Shown: piece by piece, positions 23,706 through 34,725 of the stretch
Layout: each line of letters opens with the position of its first letter
Numbering within the stretch: position 1 is the stretch's first letter
NCBI RefSeq assembly: GCF_000003855.2
Contig: NW_003101673.1
Location: 196,734-260,733, forward strand
Length of the DNA stretch: 64,000 bases
Origin: Blastomyces gilchristii SLH14081
Lineage: Eukaryota; Ascomycota; Eurotiomycetes; Onygenales; Ajellomycetaceae
Direction of reading: 5' to 3'
Translations under genes and position numbers: made by a program
The notes under the pieces: model-generated
The model's database searches: none
What the model was told of the DNA's origin: nothing
Seen by the model: only the letters and a program-made list of their open reading frames with translations

Positions 23706-24206
23706 CGTGACAATGGTAATTGTTTGCATGGGATGGGATGAGATATTATTAGACTAGTTGGGGGGAGTTCTACTAGTGCGGCCCATAAGAGGGGCCGGGT
23801 ATATTATATGCTTTTTTGTATAGACTATAAACTGTGGAGTATGAAGTTAGGGCAGAGAGCCAAGGTGGTCAGTTAAACGAGTTTTGAAAGAGAAAACAAT
23901 TTTTTTAACTTGGGAATGAATATAGCCAAAGGAGCAAAAAACCCGAGTCAAAAAGTTTCTATCATAATATACATGTGCGATGTAGCAGCCTACCCATTTA
24001 TGAAACATCTTTACCCCCTTTACGCCTCGCGCTATGCTGGTTCGAAATCATAAGACAAAATTAAAAAAGGGGACTTGCACCGTACCTAACCTCAACTTGT
24101 CACGTTTTAGATGCTCCTGATATCAAAACCGTGAAAAGTACGTAAGGGCTGCTCCGCAATCCACTGAAACGAATTCGAATCGAATCAACCCCCCAACATA
24201 TATCTA
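23706..24206. other. Convergent 3' interval between SLD2 and the RING gene
   Basis: The 3' flanks of two convergent genes, with no frame of interest. Confidence 0.5.
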
Positions 24207-25439
24207 TTAATCCGGTTGATACCTATCACGCGCCCGCTGTATCCGTCTCGCCCGAGCGGCGGCACTATCAAAACGCCCCCTATCCTCCGTGCTCGTCGCT
24301 TTTGAAACCCTCCCACGCGGCCACGATCGTCCACGGTCTCTGCCCCTGTCCCTGTCCCTGACAGTAAAAGGCGTGTTTGACAAAGACCGGGTCAGTGTAC
24401 GCGCATCCGCATGCCTACCCAAGCGCGACTCCATGTCCATGCGCGCTGCCGAGCGCCCCTCGTTACCATCATCGACATCATCATACTGCACCGCCCGATC
24501 CCAATCCGTCAATGAATTATACGGACTCCGCAACCATGCCTGCAACTCATGCAGGAACAACCGCGCATTTTTGCGCCCGATGAATTCCCGCAATAGTTCC
24601 TCCGCCTGTCCGCTGCTGCCTTTGACATCCACCGTGCGCAGAATTGCGATGATGTATTCGAGAAGGAATTCGGCATTGTTAGCTGCGCGGTGTCTGCCTG
24701 CCCCTGCTGGGGCGGTGGTGGAGGAGGGAGAGGAGGAGGAGGACTCTGTATCGCTGGTCGGGTTCAGAAACGCGAAGACCTGTAACTCGCGCCGGATCCA
24801 TTTTCGCGCGCGCGAGACGAGGTGATCATCTTGGTTAAAATGTTGAGGGGTGAGTTCGCGGTATTGCGAGAGTCGGTTGGTGCCTACCCGTCGGGAGTAG
24901 AGTTGGTGGCGGTATATGTGCCGTCGGCGGATTACTGGGTCGTCTGGGGCAGGGGTGGTTGGAGGGTCTCGCCGGGGCCGATGGCGTGGAGGACGCGGGA
25001 ATCTCCTAGGGTGAGGGTGTGCTCCTGAGGCACTCTCTCGACTTGCAGTAGTAGTTGGAGTGTGTGATGGAGGTGGTAAGCGGTATACTCTTTGGCCGGA
25101 GGTGGAGCCGATTTCGGTCTCATATTTCACGCTTGTGACAGTTGCTTGGCCTGCAAAACGTAATTGTATTAGTTAGCTATCAGTGCCACATGTACGGAGT
25201 ATATAGTTGATTGTCCACATACACAATGGACAAGCAGGACGCTGCTGTAGCCAGCTTAGGAGACATAAAAAGTCGAAGCTAGCATGCTTGCAGGGCTGCG
25301 CGGCTGCTGCCTCGGTGATCTGCTCGAGACAGATCACGCAAGGATTAAGGTGGACGTCATCACTGTTGGACTGGGTGTCAGCCACCTCATCTAGGGTTTT
25401 GCGGAGGATTTCCTGCTGCAAATCGACATCCTGTGCCAT
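24207..25439 (-). CDS. RING-finger E3 ligase, Topors-like
   Basis: Exons 25223-25439 and 24207-25150, joined through a 72-bp intron (GTATGTGG...TTTGCAG), give 386 residues. The RING lies at about residues 34-73: Cys34, Cys37, Cys50, His52, Cys59, Cys70, Cys73, with the text FDFLC where a second His/Cys would usually sit, so Asp56 may be the eighth zinc ligand. Downstream are IRRRHIYRHQLYSRRVG, YRELTPQHF, RARKWIRRELQVFAFL, NAEFLLEYIIAILRTVD and LFLHELQAWLRSPY, the block typical of fungal Topors/ICP0-like E3 proteins. The C-terminus is Arg/Ser-rich. Likely a nuclear ubiquitin or SUMO E3; substrate unknown. The start at 25439 (MAQDVDLQQE) is the first ATG of the frame. Confidence 0.82.
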
Positions 25440-25833
25440 GGGAGACAAAAACACCTGCAACTCTTCGATATCGTCAAGATGTTTTTCTTGATATCGAATG
25501 TCTGGAATCAAGAGGGAGGAGGACGTTGATGAGTAAGCAGGATAAGACTCGTCCCTTTTTGGCTAGTGAAACCACGTGATCGACCAGATAGGCAAGAATG
25601 CCGAGGCCGATCTCCAACTTGCAAAATTACCCAATCCGGTAATCATGGCTAACCATCCGGCATCAAACTTCAACCATCTTCAACACGGCGGAGACGGACA
25701 GCGGCAGACCGAACAGATCCTCGCTGCAGCACTGTGTGGTATATCTCTCCACCTCGCCCTTCCTGTGCTATATCATGTGATGCTGAGATCTGCTAGAGCT
25801 GTTGTTTCCGCACGATTCGCAAAGTATTCTAGG
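25440..25833. promoter_or_regulatory. Shared divergent promoter interval
   Basis: About 390 bp separate the divergent Topors-like and HAD/SAK-like starts and should hold both promoters. The 5' part of the rightward gene's frame is open back to ATG 25645, so some of it may be coding. Confidence 0.45.
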
Positions 25834-28019
25834 ATGGCTACTCCGATGGTGAGCGGGCCCTTGCACAGCGAGGGCCGAAAATCTACATATACCACTACGG
25901 CGCTCAAACGATGGTCATGCCAACGCGGTGGCGAACTACCTGGTAGGAGCTTGCTCATCACAAAAACTCGTTGCTGTTCAGACTCACAAAACTAATTAAT
26001 TGTGGCATTCATTCATAGCTGTCGCCCAGGTCAAAGCCATCCATGTCTACGATTTTGATAATACCTGTACGAGCCCGCATTTATATTCCTCCTTGAATGG
26101 AGAACCCCAAGGCTGACTAGATGTTACTTCCTCTTCTCAGTATTCTCGAGTCCCCTTCCAAACCCGCAGCTATGGAACGGCCCAACGATTGGTTTTCTTT
26201 CTACCTACGAATGTTTTGCTAATGGTGGTTGGTGGCATGATCCCAACATTCTTGCGGCTACAGGAAAGGGCATGGAAGTAGAGGAGACTACAGGGTGGAA
26301 GGGATGGTGGAATGAGCAAATAGTACGTGTACCAACATTAATATTGATACATACGGAACACCACTACTTACACATGTTTCAAACAGGTACAATTGGTGGA
26401 GCTTAGCATGCAGCAAAAGGATGCACTTACTGTTCTGCTCACTGGACGGGCAGAAGGTCCATTCGAAAACATTATCAAACGGATGGTGAAGAGCAGAAAA
26501 CTAGACTTTGATTTAGTCTGCCTAAAACCAGAAGTCGGCCCCAATAGCCAACGGTTCTCCTCAACAATGAACTTCAAGCAAACTTTTCTGGAAGATCTAG
26601 TTCTCACCTACAAACATGCCGATGAGATCCGAGTATATGAAGATCGGATTAAGCAGTACGTTCTATCCGTTATTATTATTTTACTGAACCAAAATCTCAC
26701 CCTTGTGTAGTGTTAAAGGGTTTCGCGAGTACTTTGAAAAGCTCAATCGATCTTTACAACTTGGCCCACCCTCTACCCCACGGAAACCCATTAATGCCGA
26801 AGTTATTCAAGTTGCTGAGGAGGCTGCTTTCCTCCCCCCCGTCGCCGAAGCCGCTGAGGTCCAGCGGATGATCAACTCCCATAATAAGGTTTTAACTTCG
26901 ACGTCGGGTAATACAACCAAATCGCCATACGGACGGTTAAGGATAAAACGCACAGTTTTCTTCACAGGGTATCTCCTATCCAATACAGATTCGTCCCGTA
27001 TCATAAATTATGTTTTAAACCCATTGATACCTCCTAATATGCCCGATTCGAACGATATTAAGTACATGGCCAACTCCATCCTGATTACGCCGCGCCCAAT
27101 ATCAAACTCCATTCTTGATAGAGTCGGCGGCATGGGGAAGACCGTGCGCTGGCGAATCACCGACACAGGCGTGTTTGAAAACAAACTATGGGCCGCTAGG
27201 GTAACACCAGTCCTAGACTCAGAAATCATCTACACCGAAAACCCAGAGCCACTCATGGTCCTCGCCATGCGCAAGGGCGCACGGCCCGCGGACGCGAACC
27301 GGATCCGTAACTGGCAACCTGTCATAGAGGACAACGCTCTCGTCTTCGACGCAACCGTCGGGCAGAAGATGGCGCTAATGATCGAAGAGGAACACCCGGA
27401 TGAAGGCGAGTGGGAGACGCTACCGAAGAGTAACAATAAACGTAGACTTGTCCAGCAAAACCTCCGGGATGACGAAGGCGCGCCGCTACCGTCGTACTTG
27501 AGGGACTGGAACAACAATAACAACAACAGCCCAAACAACCCTAACTTGCGAGACCGCGAGCCGGTTCCCCGCAATTACGCGCCACATCACCATGTTCATG
27601 TACCCCATGGTCCTAGTCATGGCCAGCAAGAATTCCCACCTTACCATCGGAACAATCCCCCCTATTCACGCCATCATGGCGAGGGCGGCGTTGGCGGTGG
27701 CGGTGGCGGTGGCGGTGGAGGTGGAGGTCGACACTATGGAGATGAAGGAGGAGCTCCCCCTCGCCGCGGTGGAGGCGGCGCAGGCTCTAATTATCGAGGA
27801 AGTCGCGGACGTGGTCGCGGCGGACGTGGACGGGGACGTGGTCGTGGAGGAGGAGGGGGTGGTGGGCGAGATGGCCCACCTGGTTCCCATCAATATCGGT
27901 CACTAGATGACCATGCAGCCGGCGGCGGCTCGGGCGGCGGCGGTGGTGGGCATGATGGGCATGGCACGGGTGATGAGAGGGGCTTTGGAGGGGGTGGGGG
28001 CCCGGTTATGAATTATTGA
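25834..28019 (+). CDS. HAD / Swiss-Army-Knife RNA-repair-like protein with RGG tail
   Basis: Five exons (25834-25942, 26019-26066, 26141-26322, 26387-26655, 26711-28019) encode 638 residues. The junctions restore HVYDFDNTLFSSPLPNPQLW, a HAD-type DxDxT motif followed by the fungal family block, then GGWWHDPNILAATG and VLLTGRAEGPFENII (HAD motif II-like). C-terminal to the HAD part is a domain starting RTVFFTGYLL and containing LITPRPISNSILDRVGG. The last 150 residues are Gly/Arg/His-rich with RGRGG repeats, as in RNA-binding RGG proteins. This fits the HAD_SAK_1 family, proposed from domain context to act in RNA repair or processing; the reaction is unproven. An alternative start is ATG 25645, 63 codons upstream. 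Confidence 0.82.
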
Positions 28020-29029
28020 TCTCTGGGTACTACTGCTTTGCTTTGTTTTCCTCCTACACAAAAATTAATGGGTTTGTTCGATGATCTTTCTTCATTTTTC
28101 ATTTCCTTTGCATTGTCCCATTACGTATACTATTCTCTACTATTCTTTCTCCACTACGTATGAACTTTCAACTCAGCCCCCTTCCCCCCCCCCCCCCCCT
28201 CCCCCATCCAAATCCATATCTCCGAGCGCAAAAAAGCCCACACCCTCGATTTTCTGCTTCCCTCTTTTTGAAGTCCGAGTTCGTATGAAATGTCTTTCCT
28301 ATTTCCTTTTTTCTCCTATGTATATATATATCTTGTTCTTCCTCGTCCTCTTCTCCTATTTGTTTTTTAACTATCTCATATTTTCCAATATTTATATAGC
28401 TTCTTCATAGCTTAACTATCAACGCTGCCTTTAAGTTATATATATTCCACCCAAACAACAACCACTTAAAACTTATTTGTATAAATAAGACTAAGAAATA
28501 ACAGAAAAGAAAAGAAAAGAAAGAACAGAAGCAGAAGCACAACACTAAACGAGCGCCCTTGTTGTGCTGAAATGCTTCCAATTCCCTTCTTGGAAATAAT
28601 AACACTTCCGGGCCAGATTGTGTCGAACGGATACTCATGGACTAATTTTTATGTATAGGTGGAAGAGGTCAGAAAGAAAGAAAGAAAGAAAGAAATATGG
28701 CGGGCACCAAAGTCGTAGAGTCTTAAAGAACTACAGCCAAGTTAAAAAAAGGGGCCCGCCGGGAGAAAAAGGGGCCAAATGTTACATACAAAAAATTGTT
28801 TTGTACAGGTGGTTAATCACACATATTTTACACGGCATCTGATAAGCAGTTAAAAAAAAATTTCGGACGTTTCCCAGCTCTTTTCATTTATCAATTCAGT
28901 TCAAAGCCAGGTAGATAAATGGCTTTCCATTCCATATTCCATGTTGTTCATGCCCATTATTCCCGTTCCATAAATCATTCCCATCAATGTATTCATCACA
29001 TCATCGACCCAACCAACGTTGCCCCTTTT

Positions 29030-29063
<34 letters not shown>

Positions 29064-29487
29064 GTAAAACAAATGACAAGAAAAGTACAAAATCCGCCAA
29101 TAAATCTAAAACAGAAAATGACAAAAAAGAAAACCCAAACCCCAATAAACAAATAAAAAATATATCAGCCATCCGTCAAACTCGTCAACAAAAAATAAAA
29201 TAATCATTTTCCCCCAACCCCCAGGGGAAAAAGAAGGGGGAAACCCACCCCCCCCCGGGGGGTTTGGGGGGGGTTTTTTTCCTTTTTTCCCACACAAAAA
29301 AAAAAAAGAGGAGGGTGGGGGGGGGGTGAAGATAAAAAAAAAAAAAAAAAAGAGTCAGACGTGAAGGGGGAAAGGAGAGGGGTTTGACAGACTCCCGGGT
29401 GTGGGGGGGGGGGGTGGTAGAGATGTTTTGCTCACGGCCCGCGTGTCTTTTCTCCTCTCCTCTCTTCTCAGGGTGGTGGTTGTTTTG
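28020..29487. other. Low-complexity interval up to the assembly gap
   Basis: No gene is recognised. It holds a run of 16 C at 28184-28199, (GAAA)n at 28671-28695, A16 at 29032-29047 and, from about 29,215, alternating long G, C, A and T runs up to the gap. The last 250 bp look like a poor-quality contig end. Confidence 0.55.
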
Positions 29488-29587
29488 NNNNNNNNNNNNN
29501 NNNNNNNNNNNNNNNNNNNNNNNNNNNNNNNNNNNNNNNNNNNNNNNNNNNNNNNNNNNNNNNNNNNNNNNNNNNNNNNNNNNNNNN
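29488..29587. other. Assembly gap (100 N)
   Basis: Exactly 100 N, a conventional placeholder for a gap of unknown size. It interrupts the last visible exon of the FIG1-like gene. Confidence 0.98.
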
Positions 29588-29975
29588 CCGCCAACAAACC
29601 AATCGTAACAATAACAAGAAACGCAAACGCAAACCAACCCAGTATCATCGCCGACGTCCCCACCCCGCTCCTCACAACCCCATTCCCCAAATCCTGCGCG
29701 ATCGTACTGGCCGCCACAGACGCTGTATGCTGCCACAGCACGGATACGAGGATAAATACCGCCGAAACGAAAATCAGCGCTAGACTCGCCTGCGAGACGG
29801 GCCGGGAGGGAAACTGCTTCACCTCGAGGTCTTCGCCGTTTTCGCCCACCTCGTTGTGCCAAGAGGGGAAGGTGGCGAGGAGGAGGAAGCAGAAGAAGGC
29901 GAGAATTATGGCGACGATTCTGGTTTATAGAGTTAGCGCGTTCGCAAATTTATATCTATATATAGACAAATATTG

Positions 29976-30012
<37 letters not shown>

Positions 30013-30736
30013 AAAGGGGGTTCCAACGTACATCAAATACGGAAAAACAACCGCGTCCTTAAACGTCGCCGCAACCCACACTAGATTCAACGGATCTTCC
30101 TCGGACTGTAAGATATCCGCCAGCGCGGTGGCGTTTGAGTTACAGATGAACGCGCCGCCGGTGGGTTGGACGCAGATGCCAAAGTAGCCCACACGCACCT
30201 CGACCTGTGCGCCGCCGACGATGTTGTTCATGGCGATGTTGATGGATGGCGCGACGATGGCGGGATCAATGACTGGCTCATATTTTTCGTAGAAGAGGGA
30301 TATTAGGAAGATTGTGGGAATTTCCGGGGAGGAGGAGGAGCAGCCGGCCAGGAGGAGGGCTGCAAGGTGTTTGTGCATGTTAGCGCTCTTGCCTTTTCCC
30401 TTTTTTTTTAAAGGACATTTTATACAATGGGAATGGAGACTTACATAGTAATATTATAGCAATGCCAATGAATACCATGAGGACATGGTGGTAACCGATA
30501 AGAGGTAGGAATTCTACAACGCTCAAAATATATAGTTAGTTAGGCAAGTCCTTCGAATTTCCCTTCATCTCTTCCATCATCAGACCCGTTGTGAATACAA
30601 CAGGAGCCCAGGCTCACGATACTCATTCAGTCCCTCTCCCTCCCCTCCCTGCCCTCGGGCATTATAACTTGAACAGTAAAATGGAAAGAGGAGACCACTC
30701 ACGGAGGAACCACTGGGTAAATTTTAACTCCGGCAT
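29588..30736 (-). CDS. Fig1-like membrane protein, 3' end lost in gap
   Basis: Exons 30703-30736, 30445-30513, 30032-30359 and 29588-29919 join in frame. The protein begins MPELKFTQWFLQFLPLIGYH and has a first membrane helix (VLMVFIGIAIILLSLLLAG). An extracytoplasmic loop follows with VRVGYFGICV (the Fig1-family GYFGxCV motif) and CNSNATAL, then helices IIVAIILAFFCFLLLA, LALIFVSAVFILVSVL and ILGWFAFAFLVIVTIGLL. Four-helix Fig1 proteins take part in low-affinity Ca2+ influx and membrane fusion during mating and hyphal growth in yeasts. The helix 4 tail runs into the N gap, so the C-terminus is unknown. Intron 3 contains a 33-A run (29976-30008). Confidence 0.82.
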
Positions 30737-32300
30737 CTTGGCGCCGGTCTCTTTTTTGCCCTAGCCTAGGTTCCAGTTGCCGGCGGGAGTTGGCTATGGT
30801 GGTATATAGCCTGGCTTCAGTCCTCAACGTTCGCAGGACACAACACAGAGACAAAGGGAAAAAAAGACCCAACCGCCTTCAGCGGAATGGGTTCTAATAG
30901 TCTCTCGTTTCCCTCGAGATGTTTTTCGCTTTCCCTTTGGCTTATAACCCTGTTTGGATGTGCGGTCCCAAGCACAAGTCCTGAGCGACAGCGCGCTCCC
31001 CGTTTCTTCTCTGTGGCGCAGACCCTGGAGGATACGCACTCGATCGGTTCTCCAACAGAACAACAGGGGTGTATGTAAAGGATAAGGATATGGCTTATCT
31101 GCTCTCGGATCGAGATATCTGATGCGACAATCACACCACTCTGTTACGTTTGTGCACAGAACAGAACTTATTTTGCAAATCAGCCTTCCCACTTCTTACT
31201 TAAGAGAACCCGAAAGTGGCGGTCTATAGCTTGCGGAACGATTGTCGAAAGAGAGTGGTTTATCTCTTGCTTGTGCTAGGAAGGGTGTAGTGCTCCCCGT
31301 AAATAGGTCAGAGAGGATAAGGATGGGTGAGTAGGGGTAGTTGTTTGCTTCTTGTAGCCCTTTGGGATGAAATATGTTTGTTAGACAGGGTAGCACGGCA
31401 AAGCGCAGAGAGCAGAGAGCAGAGTCTAGGGATGGGATGGTGTATAGATGTATATGTATGGAGATGTGGTGGGTCGTAGGAGGGTAAGCGGAGAAGATGG
31501 GGGAGAAGGTGGATATGTATGTATGATGTATGGAGGAGATAGAGGGGAAGATAAAGAGAGAGAGAGAGAGGGGGGGGGAGAGAGCGAATATCCCCTTATC
31601 TCATTGAAACAAACGAGTGGATTTTGTATTTAAGAAAGATATCCCCAATCCAAGTTTAGAGTTTTCGTCTTCTATTTCTTCGGCGGCGTCGGTCGTCAAG
31701 TCAGGATGTACTATACTTGGGATAGGAGTACGGAGTACAGCGTATGCGGAAGGAAAGAAAAAGAAAGGAAGAGAGAGAGAGAGAGACTTCCCACCCCCAT
31801 TCGCCTAAGGAAACACGGACGGATAGAAGGATTAAAGAAAAGGGAAACTAACCAGACCAATCGTAATATTCGTGGTGGCTGGAGCAATGGGAAAAGATGA
31901 GGTTGGAGATCACTCACAGTCCATCCCGTTTCGCATCCAAAAGGGCGGAGTGGTTTTTGCGGTGGCTGGGGATTGTTTGTTTTGTTTACACCCGCCGGTT
32001 GCTGCGGTAACTGGCTGACTAAACCTCTCACCGCCCGGCAGAATCCCCGCAAAGGGGCTTAGTCAGCGCCTCCATCGGTCCATGACGTCACTCCACGCCG
32101 TCGAGAGGAAGGAAATATGAATCAATTATATAATATTTCTTCAACAAGTTTACAATAGTTATTATGTATTTCAACAACTCCAGACATCCTTATGTCTATT
32201 GGAAAAAAAAAAAAAAAAAAAAAAAAAGGGAACTAACACCTGCCAATCTGCTCCATACAATAAAATCTCGTTGGGAGTATCCACCAACAGTATCGTATCC
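30737..32300. other. 1.56-kb gene-free interval
   Basis: No convincing gene. It contains a GA-rich repeat at about 31,555-31,580, one TACGGAGTA motif at 31729-31737, and A25 at 32203-32227 beyond the end of the DUF7770-like gene. Confidence 0.45.
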
Positions 32301-33192
32301 TCATTCCATCTCTTCTCGTCCAGGCCATAGATATGGTCTCGGAGGTCTAGCTACGGCATTGATCGCGTGCTCCTCACTCTCGCACCGCTTCAGTCGTGCG
32401 AGTACTTCCAGGGAAATGTGTGAGTAGACTCTCACGTCCGGGGCGACATACCAATATTGTAGTATATCGCTGACACTGCGTAAGGCGTCACTGGAGATGT
32501 AGTGGTGATTCACGAGGTCGTAAACCATGGTATACCTATTTTGGCAGATGAGCAAGTGATTGTGTTCTAGAAATTTTTTTTTTTTTTTAAAAAAAACTTA
32601 CACCCACGGCCGAGTGTCCCAGCCAGAAGGTATTTGATATTCGCCACGGCCCTCATATTCGAGTAGCTTTGCGATGTGCGCGACGGTGACTGGTTTTGCG
32701 TCTGCGATGGCCGCGGTGGTGTATGGGTCTATTGTTGCGATGTCCGCGACGGTGACTGGGTTTATTGATGCGATGTACGAGACGGTGACTGGATTTATTG
32801 GGGTGATTTCAAAGTCCCGGAACTCGAGGGCAGGGCTGCAAAAATGGTCATATTTCTGGTATCGGAGGATCCTATTCATCTGGCCAGGTTCAGCATGCAT
32901 ATTGATACGAACTGACGACGGGACATCACGATGAAGCAAGTAGATGGACCAATTATTGCCCAAGGTGTCAGGGGAATAAGCTGCACCGGAGATGTTGTAG
33001 ATAGATTGTCAGACATGCATGCAATAAATACTTTTATAAGATGAGTGACCCCACGGTAAGGATGGATCCTTTTGGAGCAATAAAAATACCTTCCAAATCT
33101 ACCGCCACTCGGACGGATTTAATTGGGGTGTCCTCATTTAGAACAATACTGAAAGGAAAAGGAGGCATCAGAGGCTGCGGGACAGGCTCCAT
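32301..33192 (-). CDS. DUF7770-like protein with fourfold 11-residue repeat
   Basis: Three exons (33090-33192, 32602-32980, 32301-32535) give 238 residues starting MEPVPQPLMPPFPF. The core reads GNNWSIYLLHRDVPSSVRIN, MHAEP, then a repeat block, then WDTRPWVYTMVYDLVNHHYI. NHW(S/A)IYLL...VRINM and WVYTV..D are what I recall of the fungal DUF7770 family; function unknown. Between them the segment PVTVAxIA, expected once, occurs four times in tandem (11-residue period). Intron 2 carries a T/A homopolymer at 32571-32596. The gene lies alone between larger gene-free stretches. The domain assignment is from memory of the family pattern. Confidence 0.7.
32671..32802 (-). repeat. 33-bp in-frame tandem repeat, four units
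   Basis: GCGATG-initiated units begin at 32671, 32704, 32737 and 32770 (plus-strand numbering), an exact 33-bp period. They encode INPVTVSYIAS, INPVTVADIAT, IDPYTTAAIAD and AKPVTVAHIAK. Confidence 0.92.
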
Positions 33193-34365
33193 TTTGGGAC
33201 GCAGTTGTCAGGCGTTATTTAGTTAGGTGCTGGTATAATAACCTTGTGGATGGAAGTGGTGTGTACATGTACAATGGACAATGGAGTATTTAAGCTCAAG
33301 TCCACAACCGTCTTTACATATTTAATATTGAAGATCGGCATAAAAATGTCATTGGAAGCACCCGCAATAGACAACGACTCCATGTTGGCGGTTTTACGGC
33401 ACAAGACTTCTGCGGTTTATTGACGGATTGACGGATTTCCGACACGATGGCGGGCTCGGGACGTTGCGAGTTGGTGATAGATAGGCAAGTTCCCAGGAAC
33501 AGAGTCTGTGGTATTTAGTTTAACAGGTTAGAGTCCCATCTGGGAATATTTAATCAGGCTGAACAGGTTTACAACCTTTTCCCATTCTTCATTGTCCTCA
33601 GCATATCCAAGAAACAAGAAGTTGGCATGTGGAATATTTAACTAAACATAGCTGTGGACAGTTCTATCATTGCTTAAATATTTACTTTGACGACTGTGCC
33701 CTACAGCTAGCTACATAATAATAGACCTTGAAGATTCGTATGAAATTAATGACAATGAGGAGTCCACCGAGTTCATGCCTGCTGCCGTGAATATTTAAGA
33801 GGATTCCAAGATCCAAAACTGTCAGAATACCATCTCTTTGTTTGCTCCTCTCTCTACTCCGTACTGAGGATAACTTGGAACTTTGGCCCTTTAAATACTC
33901 TTTCTTGCCTTTAGGATCTTCAATAATTCCCCGATCTTTCACATTCCTGATCGATCGGGACTAAATATTCCATATCCATATATTCCATCCAAATCCAGTC
34001 GAGCAGGAGTATTTTCAGTTCACCCACCAACCCAGTGCAATCTATGCATGTCTTTCTCATCCAACAGCATACCAGCGTACCGGCAATGTCTGTCTCTTTG
34101 ATTGAGCAAATCACTCAATCAGTCAGAGGTAATGACAATACTGTTATCAAAGTCAGTGAGGCTACAGCCGATTCCCTCACAATATTATTCCTGCTAGTTT
34201 TATTATTGGCAAGCTCTTTGACAATTTTGTACCTGGGAGGATTCTGCAGGAACTTTTACTCTCCAAGTTCATTCTTCTCATTATTCAACTGTTTTTCAAA
34301 TAGAGAGTTCAATTTATTTAAATAATTTGGAGAAGTTTCAGATTATCAAAGATCAGTAACTTGCT

Positions 34366-34403
<38 letters not shown>

Positions 34404-34725
34404 GAGAGAATAAATATATCTTATACATTGATAACATCTTGTAGTAGGAGGACTCTTGGCTGGTTAAAGCAGTTTGCCTCCAGGTAGTTAACTAGTTGTG
34501 CAAAGTCATTAACTTCTCATTATCTAACTGCAAGCCCGTAGAAGGTATGAGGTATTGAGCTAGCTAGGTCCACTCACTTGCCATAAAAGAAAAAAAATAA
34601 AAAAAAACTCCTAAGAACACCCAATCCTGATAGAATAACACCTTTATCCATACTGTAATATCAAAGAGGGAAAAGAAAAGAAAAGAAGAAAGAATAAAAA
34701 TATCTCTAGAATCACAAACACTCAC
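33193..34725. other. 1.5-kb interval rich in ATATTTAA-type words
   Basis: No recognised gene. Words of the form (G)AATATTTAA or its complement recur (near 33,288, 33,546, 33,634, 33,676, 33,789, 33,893 and 33,962). A plus frame from ATG 34044 (93 codons, one hydrophobic segment) lacks support. T33 lies at 34367-34399 and one TACGGAGTA motif at 33855-33863. Confidence 0.4.

Noticed and set aside
24289..24825. 178-codon plus frame
   Set aside because: It is antisense to the Topors-like second exon, which has conserved motifs.
28081..28410. Plus-strand frame downstream of the HAD/SAK-like gene
   Set aside because: It is built from poly-C and pyrimidine-rich 3' flank sequence, with no protein-like pattern.
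29185..29862. 225-codon minus frame across the gap
   Set aside because: It runs through N's and homopolymers in a frame different from the FIG1 frame, which has clear membrane helices and splice-joined exons.
33505..33560. tRNA-like text (GGTTAGAGTCCCATCT)
   Set aside because: It resembles a T-arm, but I could not fold a complete cloverleaf with acceptor, D and anticodon arms around it.
34044..34325. Plus-strand 93-codon frame with one hydrophobic stretch
   Set aside because: No recognisable family, ordinary length for chance in this composition, and no supporting splice or codon signal.
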